12,272 nt of DNA from Sulfurimonadaceae bacterium (GCA_030610325.1 JAUWRZ010000029.1:1-12272); one strand, 5' to 3'; shown: positions 1-7,668, counted from the first letter of the stretch. The notes: generated from the sequence alone by a model not told the origin. Translations and numbers: made by a program.

Positions 1-27
1 AGAGGAGAGAAGATATATCATGGGATA

Positions 28-58
28 GAGATCAGAAGATATGAAGGATCCTGATCTC
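28..58. repeat. 8-bp inverted repeat downstream of the response regulator
   Basis: Arms GAGATCAG (28-35) and CTGATCTC (51-58) are perfect reverse complements around a 15-nt loop. It lies about 75 nt beyond the response-regulator stop and could form a hairpin in that transcript, but no U-tract follows on the minus strand, so it is a poor intrinsic terminator. The rest of 1-134 shows no convincing gene. Confidence 0.3.
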
Positions 59-134
59 CAAATGCCTTGAATCTAAGGAAGACAGTCAACAGTATAATCA
101 AAAAGATCGTCACACTTTGTCATGATCTCTATTT

Positions 135-815
135 CTACCTTTTAGATACGATCTTATAACCTGAACCGTACTCATTTTGGATCGCATCTTTTGGCAGTTT
201 GCTGCGTAGGCGCTTCATCAAGGAGGTTATCGCATCTTGCGAGAACACTTTATCACTCTGCTGGGCAAACAGATAATAGTAGATATGTTCATAGGAGATG
301 GCATGACCGACCTTGCTACACAGCAACTCCAGTAACATGGATTCGCGCTCTTTTAAAGTGACCTGTTTAGCATTGTGCCATAGTATATGAGATCTTTTAT
401 CCCAGAAGATATCCTCACCCAAATAGACACGTTCCAAAGAGGCTCGGATCATATCTACAGTATCAAAAAGTACCTTTTTAAGTCTCTGCATCTCGATCGG
501 TTTGATCAGATAGGTCACCAGGTTAAGCTCTACCGCACGTAACAGTCTTTCTTGTTGTGAATGTGCACTCATCACGATGATCTTTGTCTCGCTGTCTCGC
601 TCCCTGATGCGTGAGATCAGACTGAGTCCATCCAGGTTTGGCATATTGATATCTGTCAGGATGATGTCTGGTCGCTTGTTCAAATAGTGCACATAAGCAT
701 CATGACCACATTTGGCCGTATAGACACTCTTAAAAAAAAGTTGAAGATATTCGCTCAGATGCTCTCGCAACTCCTCTTCATCTTCTGCGACAAGGATGCT
801 GACATCATCTATCAT
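135..815 (-). CDS. OmpR-type two-component response regulator
   Basis: Cytoplasmic DNA-binding response regulator of 226 residues. A receiver domain (about 5-120) carries the acidic pair E11/D12, phospho-acceptor D55 in the LTDINMP motif, S83 and K105 before proline, so all phosphorylation residues are present. A winged-helix DNA-binding domain (about 150-226) follows and ends in the usual GSGYKIV hairpin. The ATG at 815 is chosen because the receiver begins right there (MIDDVSILVAEDEE); a longer GTG-initiated frame to 875 adds 20 residues with no counterpart in the family and lies deep inside the kinase gene. The start overlaps the kinase stop by 11 nt, so the two are probably translationally coupled and cognate. 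Its target is unknown; the nor-nir promoter or a respiratory gene elsewhere are the natural candidates. Confidence 0.9.
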   Translation of the reverse strand: MIDDVSILVAEDEEELREHLSEYLQLFFKSVYTAKCGHDAYVHYLNKRPDIILTDINMPNLDGLSLISRIRERDSETKIIVMSAHSQQERLLRAVELNLVTYLIKPIEMQRLKKVLFDTVDMIRASLERVYLGEDIFWDKRSHILWHNAKQVTLKERESMLLELLCSKVGHAISYEHIYYYLFAQQSDKVFSQDAITSLMKRLRSKLPKDAIQNEYGSGYKIVSKR

Positions 816-2310
816 CTGGTATCTCGATCGTAAATATCGCTCCGCTGCCACTGTTTTTCGCATACAGTGAGCCACCCATGTTCTCTTCTATGATCATCCT
901 TGCGATATGCAGACCCAGACCGGTACCGATAGATTGATGTTTGGTGGTAAAGTAGGGATCAAATATTTTTGGCAATACCCCATCATCGATCCCTCCTGCA
1001 TCATCAGCAATGGATAGAAGTGACACATCAGGCTCTTTTTTAAACCTGATATCTATCGATACCTGCAAAAGAGCTCTCTCTATCAGCAGATCATGAATAT
1101 TAGTCAGTATAGAGACTATGACCTGCATAAACTCGTTCATCGATCCATAGACCCTCAGCGTACGATCTCCTGAGATAGAGATCGATATTCTCTCATCGTC
1201 AGTAGAGAGATGCACGATCTCAAGTGCTTTGATAAGCACATCATAAAGAGTAAAAGAGGACTTCTCTTTATAGGGACGATAATAGTTCATAAAATCCTCG
1301 ATCGTCTCTGACATATAGGCTATTCGCGTCTCTATCTTTTGAAGTTTGTCAGAGATCTCATCTTGTGTCAGAGAAGCTGTCACGTTCTTCTCCTTCAAAA
1401 TGGCGACGATCGTATTAACAATAGCCAAAGGCTGACGCCACTGATGAGCGATATTGCCGACCATCTCACCGATCTCAGCCTTTTTGGACTGCTCATAAAG
1501 CTGTGCAGTGCGCTCTTTTATCGTATGCTCTTTCTCCTGAAGTTCATGGATCGTATCGATCAGCTCCCTATTATATTTCTCTTCGATATAGAGCCCGCAA
1601 TCAAGCTCTTTCATCTTTCTGATAAGCCCAGGAATATATCTTTTCTCTATGATGGAGCCGTGTTGTGGAGCAATAAGGTCTATATCGAGCTTCTCTATTT
1701 TGGAGAGTGCATAGTTAAAGATGTCTTTACTGGGCATATACTCCTGATGAAACAGTCTCGCCTTCTCAAAATAGTCTGCTCCAGCATAGAACTCCCACGA
1801 CTCTTCGATCCCGCCAAAGATATCCCCGGAAAAAAGTGTCTTTGTTCGGGGCTCATAACTTACAAAAGCTCCTGGCGAGTGGCAGTAGGGAGTACTCAGA
1901 AAATCAAGTCTAAAGCCATTTTCTGTGACGAGGGTATTGTCATGTCTGTCGATCTCATAATATTGAGAGGTCACAAGATAGTGTTTGATCAAAACGGTCA
2001 TACGTGAATGTGTCACAATAAGCAGGTCATCTCTGTCGATCAGTCTTTCGATCTCAGGTACTGCTGCAGCGAGGTCAGGGTCTTGATGATGCAAGATAAT
2101 ATATTTGATGGATCGAAGGTCTTTGATGGATCTTACTTTACGAACGGTCTCATCAAACTCAAGCATAGAACCCGGATCGATCAAGATCGATTCGTCACCG
2201 TTTTCTATAAAATAGGGATGGCACTGAAAGGAGTCGTTCTCGAGATACATCCCCACCCAATAGATATCAGGAGCGATGCAGACAGCTTCTTGGAAATCAG
2301 GGTCAGGCAT
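805..2310 (-). CDS. Soluble histidine kinase with N-terminal ODP (flavodiiron-type) sensor domain
   Basis: Sensor kinase of 501 residues. Residues about 1-240 form a metallo-beta-lactamase fold of the oxygen-binding-diiron-protein type: an HHQDPD motif (75-80 counted from GTG 2313), H145 in PYCHSPG, D164 in LFSGD and H218 in APQHG correspond to the diiron ligands of flavodiiron proteins. A charged, helical, probably coiled linker (about 245-280) leads to a DHp domain with phospho-acceptor H290 in IAHQWRQPL. The ATPase domain has an N-box (NEFMQ...LTN), DDAGGI, an F-box (IFDPYFTTKH) and GTGLGLHIA. There is no signal peptide or membrane segment, so it should sense a signal inside the cell. ATG 2310 is preferred over the adjacent GTG 2313; it overlaps the nirE stop by 8 nt. 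O2 or NO binding is inferred from the fold, not shown. The location behind nirE makes a role in NO/O2 control of denitrification likely. Confidence 0.88.
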   Translation of the reverse strand: MPDPDFQEAVCIAPDIYWVGMYLENDSFQCHPYFIENGDESILIDPGSMLEFDETVRKVRSIKDLRSIKYIILHHQDPDLAAAVPEIERLIDRDDLLIVTHSRMTVLIKHYLVTSQYYEIDRHDNTLVTENGFRLDFLSTPYCHSPGAFVSYEPRTKTLFSGDIFGGIEESWEFYAGADYFEKARLFHQEYMPSKDIFNYALSKIEKLDIDLIAPQHGSIIEKRYIPGLIRKMKELDCGLYIEEKYNRELIDTIHELQEKEHTIKERTAQLYEQSKKAEIGEMVGNIAHQWRQPLAIVNTIVAILKEKNVTASLTQDEISDKLQKIETRIAYMSETIEDFMNYYRPYKEKSSFTLYDVLIKALEIVHLSTDDERISISISGDRTLRVYGSMNEFMQVIVSILTNIHDLLIERALLQVSIDIRFKKEPDVSLLSIADDAGGIDDGVLPKIFDPYFTTKHQSIGTGLGLHIARMIIEENMGGSLYAKNSGSGAIFTIEIPDDR

Positions 2311-3043
2311 CACCTTCGAACCACTTCAGCTGCTCTCGCAGTTTAACGACTTTTCCAACGACGATCAATGCCGGTGTAGGAATACCCTTACTCTTTTCAA
2401 CGATGTTCTCCAGTGTACCGACTATGACCACCTGATCTTTAGTAGTACCACGACTGATCACCGCACAAGGGTAATCAGCTGGTTTACCTATCTCCATCAA
2501 CTTCTTAGCGATCTTTGGCAGGTTGTGCAGTCCCATCAAAAAGACGATCGTATCATCAGTCTTGTAGTTTTCCCACGGTATCTGCGATGTCTTCTTATTT
2601 GGTGACTCATGCCCTGTGACCACTCGAAATGATACCGCGATCCCTCGGTGTGTGACTGGTATACCTGCATAAGCAGGAACAGCGACTGAAGAGGTAATAC
2701 CCGGGATCACCTCAAAGCTAACACCACGTTCATGAAGATAGACTGCTTCCTCACCACCACGACCAAAGACAAAAGGGTCGCCGCCTTTAAGACGTACGAC
2801 ATTCTCATACTTTAGTGAGTTCTGGTAGATGGTCTCATTGATATCATCTTGCGGCATACTGTGTCTGCCATCCTCTTTTCCTACATAGACGAACTCACAA
2901 CCATCTTTCGCCTCTTTAAGAAGCTCTGGATTTGCTAATCTGTCGTAGATGACGACATCTGCTTCTTTGATGACCCGAAGCGCCTTTATAGTCAACAGCT
3001 CCATATCGCCAGGACCTGCACCAGTCAAATAGACATTACCCAT
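2303..3043 (-). CDS. nirE: Uroporphyrinogen-III C-methyltransferase (SUMT) for haem d1 synthesis
   Basis: SAM-dependent enzyme of 246 residues that methylates uroporphyrinogen III at C2 and C7 to give precorrin-2, the first committed step to haem d1 (and also to sirohaem and B12). Family signatures: VYLTGAGPGD near residue 4, an IYDRL segment, VVRLKGGDPFVFGRGGEE near 83-100, the VIPGITS motif near 112 and AGIPVTHRG. Length matches stand-alone SUMT (NirE/CobA); there is no CysG-like oxidase/ferrochelatase part. The ATG at 3043 has a GAGGAAG ribosome-binding site about 5 nt upstream. It follows nirF after an 84-nt gap and overlaps the kinase gene. The nir context argues for nirE, but a shared role in sirohaem or cobalamin synthesis cannot be excluded. 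Confidence 0.9.
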   Translation of the reverse strand: MGNVYLTGAGPGDMELLTIKALRVIKEADVVIYDRLANPELLKEAKDGCEFVYVGKEDGRHSMPQDDINETIYQNSLKYENVVRLKGGDPFVFGRGGEEAVYLHERGVSFEVIPGITSSVAVPAYAGIPVTHRGIAVSFRVVTGHESPNKKTSQIPWENYKTDDTIVFLMGLHNLPKIAKKLMEIGKPADYPCAVISRGTTKDQVVIVGTLENIVEKSKGIPTPALIVVGKVVKLREQLKWFEGDA

Positions 3044-3127
3044 ATAACTTCCTCTTTTCTAATACTTTATTATTGCTAATATCCGAGCCTGATATCTTGA
3101 CCTCTATCTAGAAGATAGTAAAAAAAT

Positions 3128-4225
3128 CTACTTATCCTCAAATATGAAGACACCAGATGGTTTTTTTATCTGAAATATCTCTCTACTTAGCCACCACCCT
3201 TTGGTATCGAGCACGGCTATTTTATTTGTGTCGTTCACTGAGACGTACAGTAGAGGCTTTTCATTTGACCAACGTACGTGAAGTACCTTACCGTCAAACT
3301 CAAAACGTTTGATGATCTTCAATGTCTCAGTATCGATGATCTGGATGACCGGGAACTTCTTACCACTAAACGTCACTGCCATATGCTTCTTATCCGGACT
3401 TAATGAGGTAAATACCGGAAGCCCTTCGGTCTCTATGTTCTTGACAAAGTTAAACTCTGAGTCATAGACCAGTACCTTGTTGTCACCGACTGCCGGGATA
3501 AAGACATGTCCACCGCCGATGCTCCAAAAACCAAAATGTGGTACTTTAAGTACAGGCTTTCGGTCTCCGAGCATGATATCTATCTTCGAGTATTTCATCG
3601 TGTCAAGGTCTACTACACCAAAGTGCGGGCTCTGGAAAAAGCCTGTGATAAAGTGGTTATCCTTTATCATCGCATCAAAAGGCATGGTACCTACATCTTC
3701 AAACTCTTTAAAGATCTCAAAATCAGGGACCTTCTTACCGCCGTTCTTATCATGAAGTACGGTTATCTTGTCATTATCCATCTGAGAGAAGATCAGGTAA
3801 TCTTTATAGATCTTGATCCCTACGTTCTTAGAACCTGTGGCAAAAGACTTGACAGGCTTGAGATCACGGTCAAGGATATCGACACTTTTGTTGTCATAGT
3901 TTGCTACAGCGACATAATAGTCATTGATCACAAAACCGATGGCACTGTCACTGGTCTTGTACTCTTTAAGTATCTTCTCCTCTTTAGGGTCGAACTTGAG
4001 CACATAACCGTCACGACTGATGATATAGCCATCATCACCATAGAACTTGACGACTCCGTGGTTCATGTTGTGCATACCCTCCATACGTCCAGCAGGTAGG
4101 CCCTTTTCGATGATAGCCAGGGATGCGTTCTCTCTTTCGACGACAAATATCTTCTCAGACGCATTGGCTGCGACAGCCAGTGTCAATGCCAACGTGCTTG
4201 CAGCTAATAATCTTTTTATTATCAT
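3128..4225 (-). CDS. nirF: NirF-like haem d1 biosynthesis protein, periplasmic beta-propeller
   Basis: Protein of 365 residues, related to the d1-binding propeller of NirS but without a haem c domain. A Sec signal peptide (KR, then a hydrophobic stretch to ANA around residue 22) predicts export. Repeating beta-strand blades fill the remainder, for example DGYIISRDGYVLKFD and DNKVLVYDSEF. H52 and H56 in the NMNHGVV region are candidate tetrapyrrole-binding residues. NirF is known to act late in d1 synthesis, but its exact chemistry is still debated. There is no lipobox cysteine, unlike the membrane-anchored NirF of some pseudomonads, so a soluble periplasmic form is expected. The nirJ TAA directly abuts this ATG, and an AGAGAG-rich stretch in the nirJ end serves as ribosome-binding site. 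An 84-nt gap to nirE contains no clear site beyond a 6-bp hairpin at 3104-3118. Confidence 0.85.
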   Translation of the reverse strand: MIIKRLLAASTLALTLAVAANASEKIFVVERENASLAIIEKGLPAGRMEGMHNMNHGVVKFYGDDGYIISRDGYVLKFDPKEEKILKEYKTSDSAIGFVINDYYVAVANYDNKSVDILDRDLKPVKSFATGSKNVGIKIYKDYLIFSQMDNDKITVLHDKNGGKKVPDFEIFKEFEDVGTMPFDAMIKDNHFITGFFQSPHFGVVDLDTMKYSKIDIMLGDRKPVLKVPHFGFWSIGGGHVFIPAVGDNKVLVYDSEFNFVKNIETEGLPVFTSLSPDKKHMAVTFSGKKFPVIQIIDTETLKIIKRFEFDGKVLHVRWSNEKPLLYVSVNDTNKIAVLDTKGWWLSREIFQIKKPSGVFIFEDK

Positions 4226-5347
4226 TTAATCTCTCTTTCTCTCTTCTTCAGTTAAATAACATGATGGGTCTTCACTCCAGAGATCTCCTGTAACGGCGTA
4301 CGCACGGGCACGTGAGCCGCCATTACAGATATCTATCTGTTCACACTCTGCGCAGATACCACTGATCTGCTTTCTTGGATGGATACGCAGCTGGTCAAGA
4401 AGCTCGCCCTGCTGCCAGATATCTCCAAAGTCCTTTTCGATGATGTTTCCGGCAGTAAGCGGGAAGAACGGGTCAGGTCTCACATCACCTTCGCTATTGA
4501 TGTTTAGAAGTTTACGCCCGGCACTGTTACCGCCCCAGGTGACAAGACGTTCACGCATCTTATCTTTAAGATCTGGGTACTCAGTAGCGAAGCGGTCCAG
4601 GAATAAAATAGCGTCTTGTTCCATATTTCCGGTAACGATCTCGAGATCACGTCCCTCTTTATAGTACTGAAACGCTTTGTCGAGGATAAAGTTCACCGAT
4701 TCGCGTCGCTGCTCTTTACTCAGGTCCATCTTCAGGTTATCAAGTCCGCGTCCTGAGTAGACAAGGTGTGAGATATAGATCTTCGGGATGTTCTCGTCTT
4801 CTGCCAACTTGAAGATGTACTCCAGTGAACCCAGAGTATCTTTGGTGATGGTAAAGCGAATACCGACTTTGGAACCGGTGGAGTTTGCCAGTTTGACTGC
4901 CTTTAGTGTCTCTCTAAACGCACCTTTAAGTCCACGGAAATGGTCATGCGTCTCTTCATCACCATCGATACTGATACCGACATAGTCAAAAGTATCTACG
5001 ATGCGCTGTACATTACCCTTTGTAAAGTAGAGGCCATTACTCGAGAGGTAGGTGATGATACCATTTGTCTTACAAAAATCAGCGATCTCAAAAAGATCTT
5101 TTCTTGTCAACGGTTCACCACCTGAGAAGATGATGAACTTGACACCGTTGGCTTTCATCTCAAGGATCGTCTTCTTGATCTGCTCTGTAGTCAATGTATC
5201 GACTTCATCCAAAGTAGACTTTGAGTAACAGTGCAGACATGAAAGGTTACATCGGTTGGTAAAGTTCCAGATACAGATCGAGCCATTAAGGATGCGCTCT
5301 GGCTTCTCTTCGACTACTGAACTTATCAGATTTGAAAGTCTAAACAT
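4226..5347 (-). CDS. nirJ: NirJ-like radical SAM/SPASM enzyme of haem d1 synthesis
   Basis: Cytoplasmic radical SAM enzyme of 373 residues. The CxxxCxxC cluster motif is C33, C37, C40 (TNRCNLSCLHCYS), followed by the GGEPL motif near 76-80 and a SAM-binding region around LSSNGL and GISIDG. A C-terminal SPASM region holds further cysteines (GICAECEQIDIC, then SCYL) for an auxiliary cluster. In haem d1 synthesis NirJ replaces the C3 and C8 propionates of 12,18-didecarboxysirohaem with oxo groups. The related haem b enzymes AhbC/AhbD have a similar architecture, so the assignment leans on the nirS-nirF-nirE context. The start overlaps the stop of the upstream cytochrome c gene by one base (TAATG), and the stop touches the nirF start, indicating tight translational coupling across three genes. 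Confidence 0.86.
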   Translation of the reverse strand: MFRLSNLISSVVEEKPERILNGSICIWNFTNRCNLSCLHCYSKSTLDEVDTLTTEQIKKTILEMKANGVKFIIFSGGEPLTRKDLFEIADFCKTNGIITYLSSNGLYFTKGNVQRIVDTFDYVGISIDGDEETHDHFRGLKGAFRETLKAVKLANSTGSKVGIRFTITKDTLGSLEYIFKLAEDENIPKIYISHLVYSGRGLDNLKMDLSKEQRRESVNFILDKAFQYYKEGRDLEIVTGNMEQDAILFLDRFATEYPDLKDKMRERLVTWGGNSAGRKLLNINSEGDVRPDPFFPLTAGNIIEKDFGDIWQQGELLDQLRIHPRKQISGICAECEQIDICNGGSRARAYAVTGDLWSEDPSCYLTEEERKRD

Positions 5348-5673
5348 TATTTATCACCTTTTGGTCTGTATGAGATTATGTACTCTGCGACAAGTCCACG
5401 CTCTTTATCACTAAGCTCTAATACCGGCATCACTGAACGTTTATGCCCAAAAGCTTTGTACATAGCCTGAGGCTCGATGATATAAGCCTCTATCTCATCT
5501 TTTGTCCGCTTGGCTGCCATCTGTGAGAACGATGGTCCAAATGCGACTGCTGTCTGATGATGACATCCCCAGCAGTAGGTCTCGAAGACTTTCTTACCTT
5601 CTGCCATATCATCGGCGTACAGTGATGTAGCGACGACTCCGGCTAACAGTAAATGCTTTATTATAGGTCCCAT
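5347..5673 (-). CDS. Small periplasmic monohaem cytochrome c (NirC/NirM-like)
   Basis: Precursor of 108 residues: an N-terminal signal peptide ending near SLYA (residue 20), then one class I cytochrome c fold. Haem attaches at C34 and C37 with H38 as proximal ligand (YCWGCHH); M82 in SVMPVLELS is the likely distal ligand. The mature protein is about 88 residues, the size of the NirC/NirM cytochromes that donate electrons to cytochrome cd1. Its place between nirS and nirJ supports such a role, or a part in d1 maturation as proposed for NirC. ATG 5673 has a strong AGGAGAGG ribosome-binding site about 4 nt upstream. I leave the symbol empty because sequence alone does not separate NirC from NirM or a generic cytochrome c. 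Confidence 0.87.
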   Translation of the reverse strand: MGPIIKHLLLAGVVATSLYADDMAEGKKVFETYCWGCHHQTAVAFGPSFSQMAAKRTKDEIEAYIIEPQAMYKAFGHKRSVMPVLELSDKERGLVAEYIISYRPKGDK

Positions 5674-5702
5674 TGATCCTCTCCTGATTTACTGAATTTT
5701 GT

Positions 5703-5708
5703 ATTATA
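5703..5708 (-). promoter_or_regulatory. Possible internal -10 element ahead of the small cytochrome c
   Basis: A perfect TATAAT on the minus strand lies 30 nt upstream of the cytochrome c start, in the 142-nt gap after nirS. The -35 region 16-17 bp further up is T-rich (TTTTCT) and a poor match. A small hairpin, ATATAC-GAAG-GTATAT on the plus strand (5706-5721), overlaps it. It may give extra transcription of the d1-synthesis and sensor genes. No CRP/FNR palindrome is visible here. Confidence 0.3.
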
Positions 5709-5787
5709 TACGAAGGTATATGATAGAAAAGCCAGTATATTGAATAAAATCTTATATTTGGGAAAGATCGTGCAGTTATGGAAGATC

Positions 5788-5805
5788 CTTCTCCCGAAGG
5801 AGAAG
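5788..5805 (-). terminator. UUCG-capped hairpin downstream of nirS
   Basis: On the minus strand CTTCTCC-TTCG-GGAGAAG forms a perfect 7-bp stem closed by a cUUCGg tetraloop, one of the most stable RNA loops known. It starts 11 nt beyond the nirS stop. No U-run follows, so rather than a full intrinsic terminator it may stabilise the nirS mRNA 3' end or reduce read-through into the d1 genes. Confidence 0.5.
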
Positions 5806-5815
5806 AAAATTGGTA

Positions 5816-7456
5816 TTAAGCGCCAGGAATTGTTTGTCTGTGCTCAATAGAGTAAGTAAACGTAGGTGTTGTAAGACCTTTGATATACTTAATAAATTTA
5901 CCAGTCTTAGCTTCATAGATACCGATACGTCCGGCATTCCACTCAGAGATCATAGTCCAGTGACCATGGTTTGCAGGCTCTGCGTGAAGGATACGTGGGA
6001 TAATCGCTTTACCTTTAGCATCTTTGACAGTTGGGACATTCCAGCTGTAAAGTACTTTGTGTGTAACAGGATCAGTGACTGTACCTTTAGTAGTACCTAC
6101 TTCAATAATACGATCTAGTTCAAGCGTCTGCTTGTTGATCAGGTGTACTTTGTTCCAGTTAGACTCACCACCGAGTACATTATCTGCCCAGAGGTATGGA
6201 GTGTGCTCAGATGTACCGATAAACAGTCCACCACCACCGATAGGGATCTGACGGATAACATCAAAGTTGTCGTCCCAGATAGTGACTTGACCAAGGTTCA
6301 TGTTGACTGTAGCACCAAGTTGCTGACCAAGACCTTCGTTAAAGAATGAAGAACCCTGTCCTGGGTGCGGCTTAGCTGAAGGACCAGTATAGATCTTAGT
6401 GACTAAAGTCTTAGTCTTAAAGTCAACTACACCGACAACATCAGAACCCTGTGATGCGATAAACAGATAACGACCGATCTCTTTACCTTCGTTCAGGAAA
6501 CCATCATGAAGGATCTTACCGATGTTCGGAATATCACCAACAATTGGGAAGTCCGGCTTAGAGTAATCTACAATATATACGTGACCTGCATCTTTAAGTG
6601 CAAATGCGATGTATGGACCATACGGTGTATCAAAGATACCAGCTACACGAGATGAGTTGATGTTACCATCGTTATCGATAACGCTTGCTGTAGGATACAC
6701 TTTTAATGGCTCAAGAGTCATAGCGTCCATAAGAATAGCGCCGCCTGGTACATAGTTACCAGCCATCAGGTATTTACCATCTGGAGATACCGCAAGACCA
6801 CGAGAGTCAGAACCGACTTGGACTTGAGCGATCTTCTGCTGGCCCGGAGTATTAAGGTCGAACATAGTCACAAGACCTGAACGAGAGATAGAGTAAGCAT
6901 AACGAGGCTGACGTTTGTTAGTCACAGTTACGTGTACAGCAAAACCTGCAGGGTGCTTAGAAAGGACCTTACCTGAAGTACCATCAACGAATGCGACACG
7001 TTCAGCATCTCTTTCTGTTACGAAACAGATATCCGTGTTCTTCTTGACATCGACAGCTTTAGGATACTTCTTGAAGAACTCCATTCTGTCATTAAGTTTT
7101 TTCCAGCCTTCCGTGACGTTCTCAAGAGTCAGGACTTCCATCTTCTTGCCCTTGAAGTGCTGTAGATAGTCGACCATCTTGTCAGCATCAGCTTTTGAGA
7201 ACTTCTCTTTAAATGGAGGCATAGCAGAACCTGCGACACCATTGAGTACCGCTTCTGAAAGCATATAAGAGTTTTTCTTGCCGATCACTGCAGGACGAAG
7301 GTCTGAACCGACACCACCCTCGTGGTTTGGTCCGTGACAACCTTGACACTCTCTCTCAAATACTTTCTCTACGTCCATACTTGATGTATCGGCAATTAGT
7401 CCCGATGAAACGACTGCTAAAGCAGCGACTGATGTAATTAACTTGTTTAATCTCAT
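5816..7456 (-). CDS. nirS: Cytochrome cd1 nitrite reductase (NO-forming), divergent
   Basis: Periplasmic nitrite reductase precursor of 546 residues. A Sec signal peptide (about 1-22) precedes a cytochrome c domain with C37, C40, H41 (CQGCH) and M79 as likely distal ligand; the remainder is the eight-bladed d1 propeller. H175 (GFAVHVTV) matches the proximal d1 ligand and H364 (KPHPGQGSSF) the first distal histidine of known NirS. The second distal site, an FIKTHP motif in Pseudomonas as I recall it, reads LFIGTSEHTP here, with histidine H418 displaced by two positions. No tyrosine occurs in the mature N-terminus ahead of haem c. ATG 7456 is chosen over an upstream alternative start at 7489 because it has an AAGGGG ribosome-binding site and opens the signal peptide. 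The alternative, a NirN-like cd1 homologue, is less likely because this is the only cd1 gene here and it sits beside norCB. Confidence 0.86.
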   Translation of the reverse strand: MRLNKLITSVAALAVVSSGLIADTSSMDVEKVFERECQGCHGPNHEGGVGSDLRPAVIGKKNSYMLSEAVLNGVAGSAMPPFKEKFSKADADKMVDYLQHFKGKKMEVLTLENVTEGWKKLNDRMEFFKKYPKAVDVKKNTDICFVTERDAERVAFVDGTSGKVLSKHPAGFAVHVTVTNKRQPRYAYSISRSGLVTMFDLNTPGQQKIAQVQVGSDSRGLAVSPDGKYLMAGNYVPGGAILMDAMTLEPLKVYPTASVIDNDGNINSSRVAGIFDTPYGPYIAFALKDAGHVYIVDYSKPDFPIVGDIPNIGKILHDGFLNEGKEIGRYLFIASQGSDVVGVVDFKTKTLVTKIYTGPSAKPHPGQGSSFFNEGLGQQLGATVNMNLGQVTIWDDNFDVIRQIPIGGGGLFIGTSEHTPYLWADNVLGGESNWNKVHLINKQTLELDRIIEVGTTKGTVTDPVTHKVLYSWNVPTVKDAKGKAIIPRILHAEPANHGHWTMISEWNAGRIGIYEAKTGKFIKYIKGLTTPTFTYSIEHRQTIPGA

Positions 7457-7485
7457 TTTTTCCCCTTTCAAATCAGATAACTCTA

Positions 7486-7503
7486 GCAAGCACTAGTGCT
7501 TGC
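7486..7503. repeat. Perfect 18-bp palindrome between orf51 and nirS
   Basis: GCAAGCACTAGTGCTTGC is its own reverse complement. It lies 9 nt after the orf51 stop and about 30 nt before the nirS start. It could be a protein-binding operator or, as RNA, a hairpin that marks a processing or pausing point between the nor and nir parts of the message. No U-tract follows it on the minus strand. Confidence 0.5.
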
Positions 7504-7512
7504 CGGACAGTC

Positions 7513-7668
7513 CTAACCTTCACGCTCGATGCGTGCCTTCTCCTGCTTATAGATCCAAAACATTGGAAGTATGATAACAGTGTGAAGAAAGATAGTCAGA
7601 GTCAAAGGACCCTGGTTCAGCCAGCCAAAAAAACTTGGCACTACGTCTACAAATGGTTCAAACATCAT
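7513..7668 (-). CDS. Small single-helix membrane protein (orf51) between norB and nirS
   Basis: Frame of 51 residues starting MMFEPFVDVVPSFFGW and ending with a basic tail (KQEKARIEREG). One hydrophobic helix spans about residues 22-40, with the charged C-terminus probably cytoplasmic. A textbook ribosome-binding site, AAGGAGGG, sits just upstream of two successive ATG codons (7668 and 7665), and the gene begins 8 nt after the norB stop. This site and spacing strongly support a real gene although it is very short. I do not recognise the family. By position it may be an accessory subunit or assembly factor of the NorCB complex, comparable in principle to small membrane proteins found with oxidases of this superfamily. 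Confidence 0.75.
   Translation of the reverse strand: MMFEPFVDVVPSFFGWLNQGPLTLTIFLHTVIILPMFWIYKQEKARIEREG

Noticed and set aside
18..113. 31-codon GTG frame on the minus strand, with a hydrophobic start (VTIFLIILLTVFLRF)
   Set aside because: No ribosome-binding site, very short, and no support beyond hydrophobicity.
1339..2007. Open frame of 222 codons on the plus strand
   Set aside because: Lies antisense within the kinase gene, with no recognisable domain and a cysteine- and leucine-rich low-information sequence; the minus-strand kinase motifs are decisive.
3104..3118. Hairpin CTATCT-N3-AGATAG next to a run of A/T between nirF and nirE
   Set aside because: On the minus strand the T-run precedes rather than follows the hairpin, so it is not a terminator for nirF; the stem is also short.
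3506..4099. Open frame of 197 codons on the plus strand
   Set aside because: Antisense to nirF; composition reflects the complement of the beta-propeller codons and there is no ribosome-binding site or domain.
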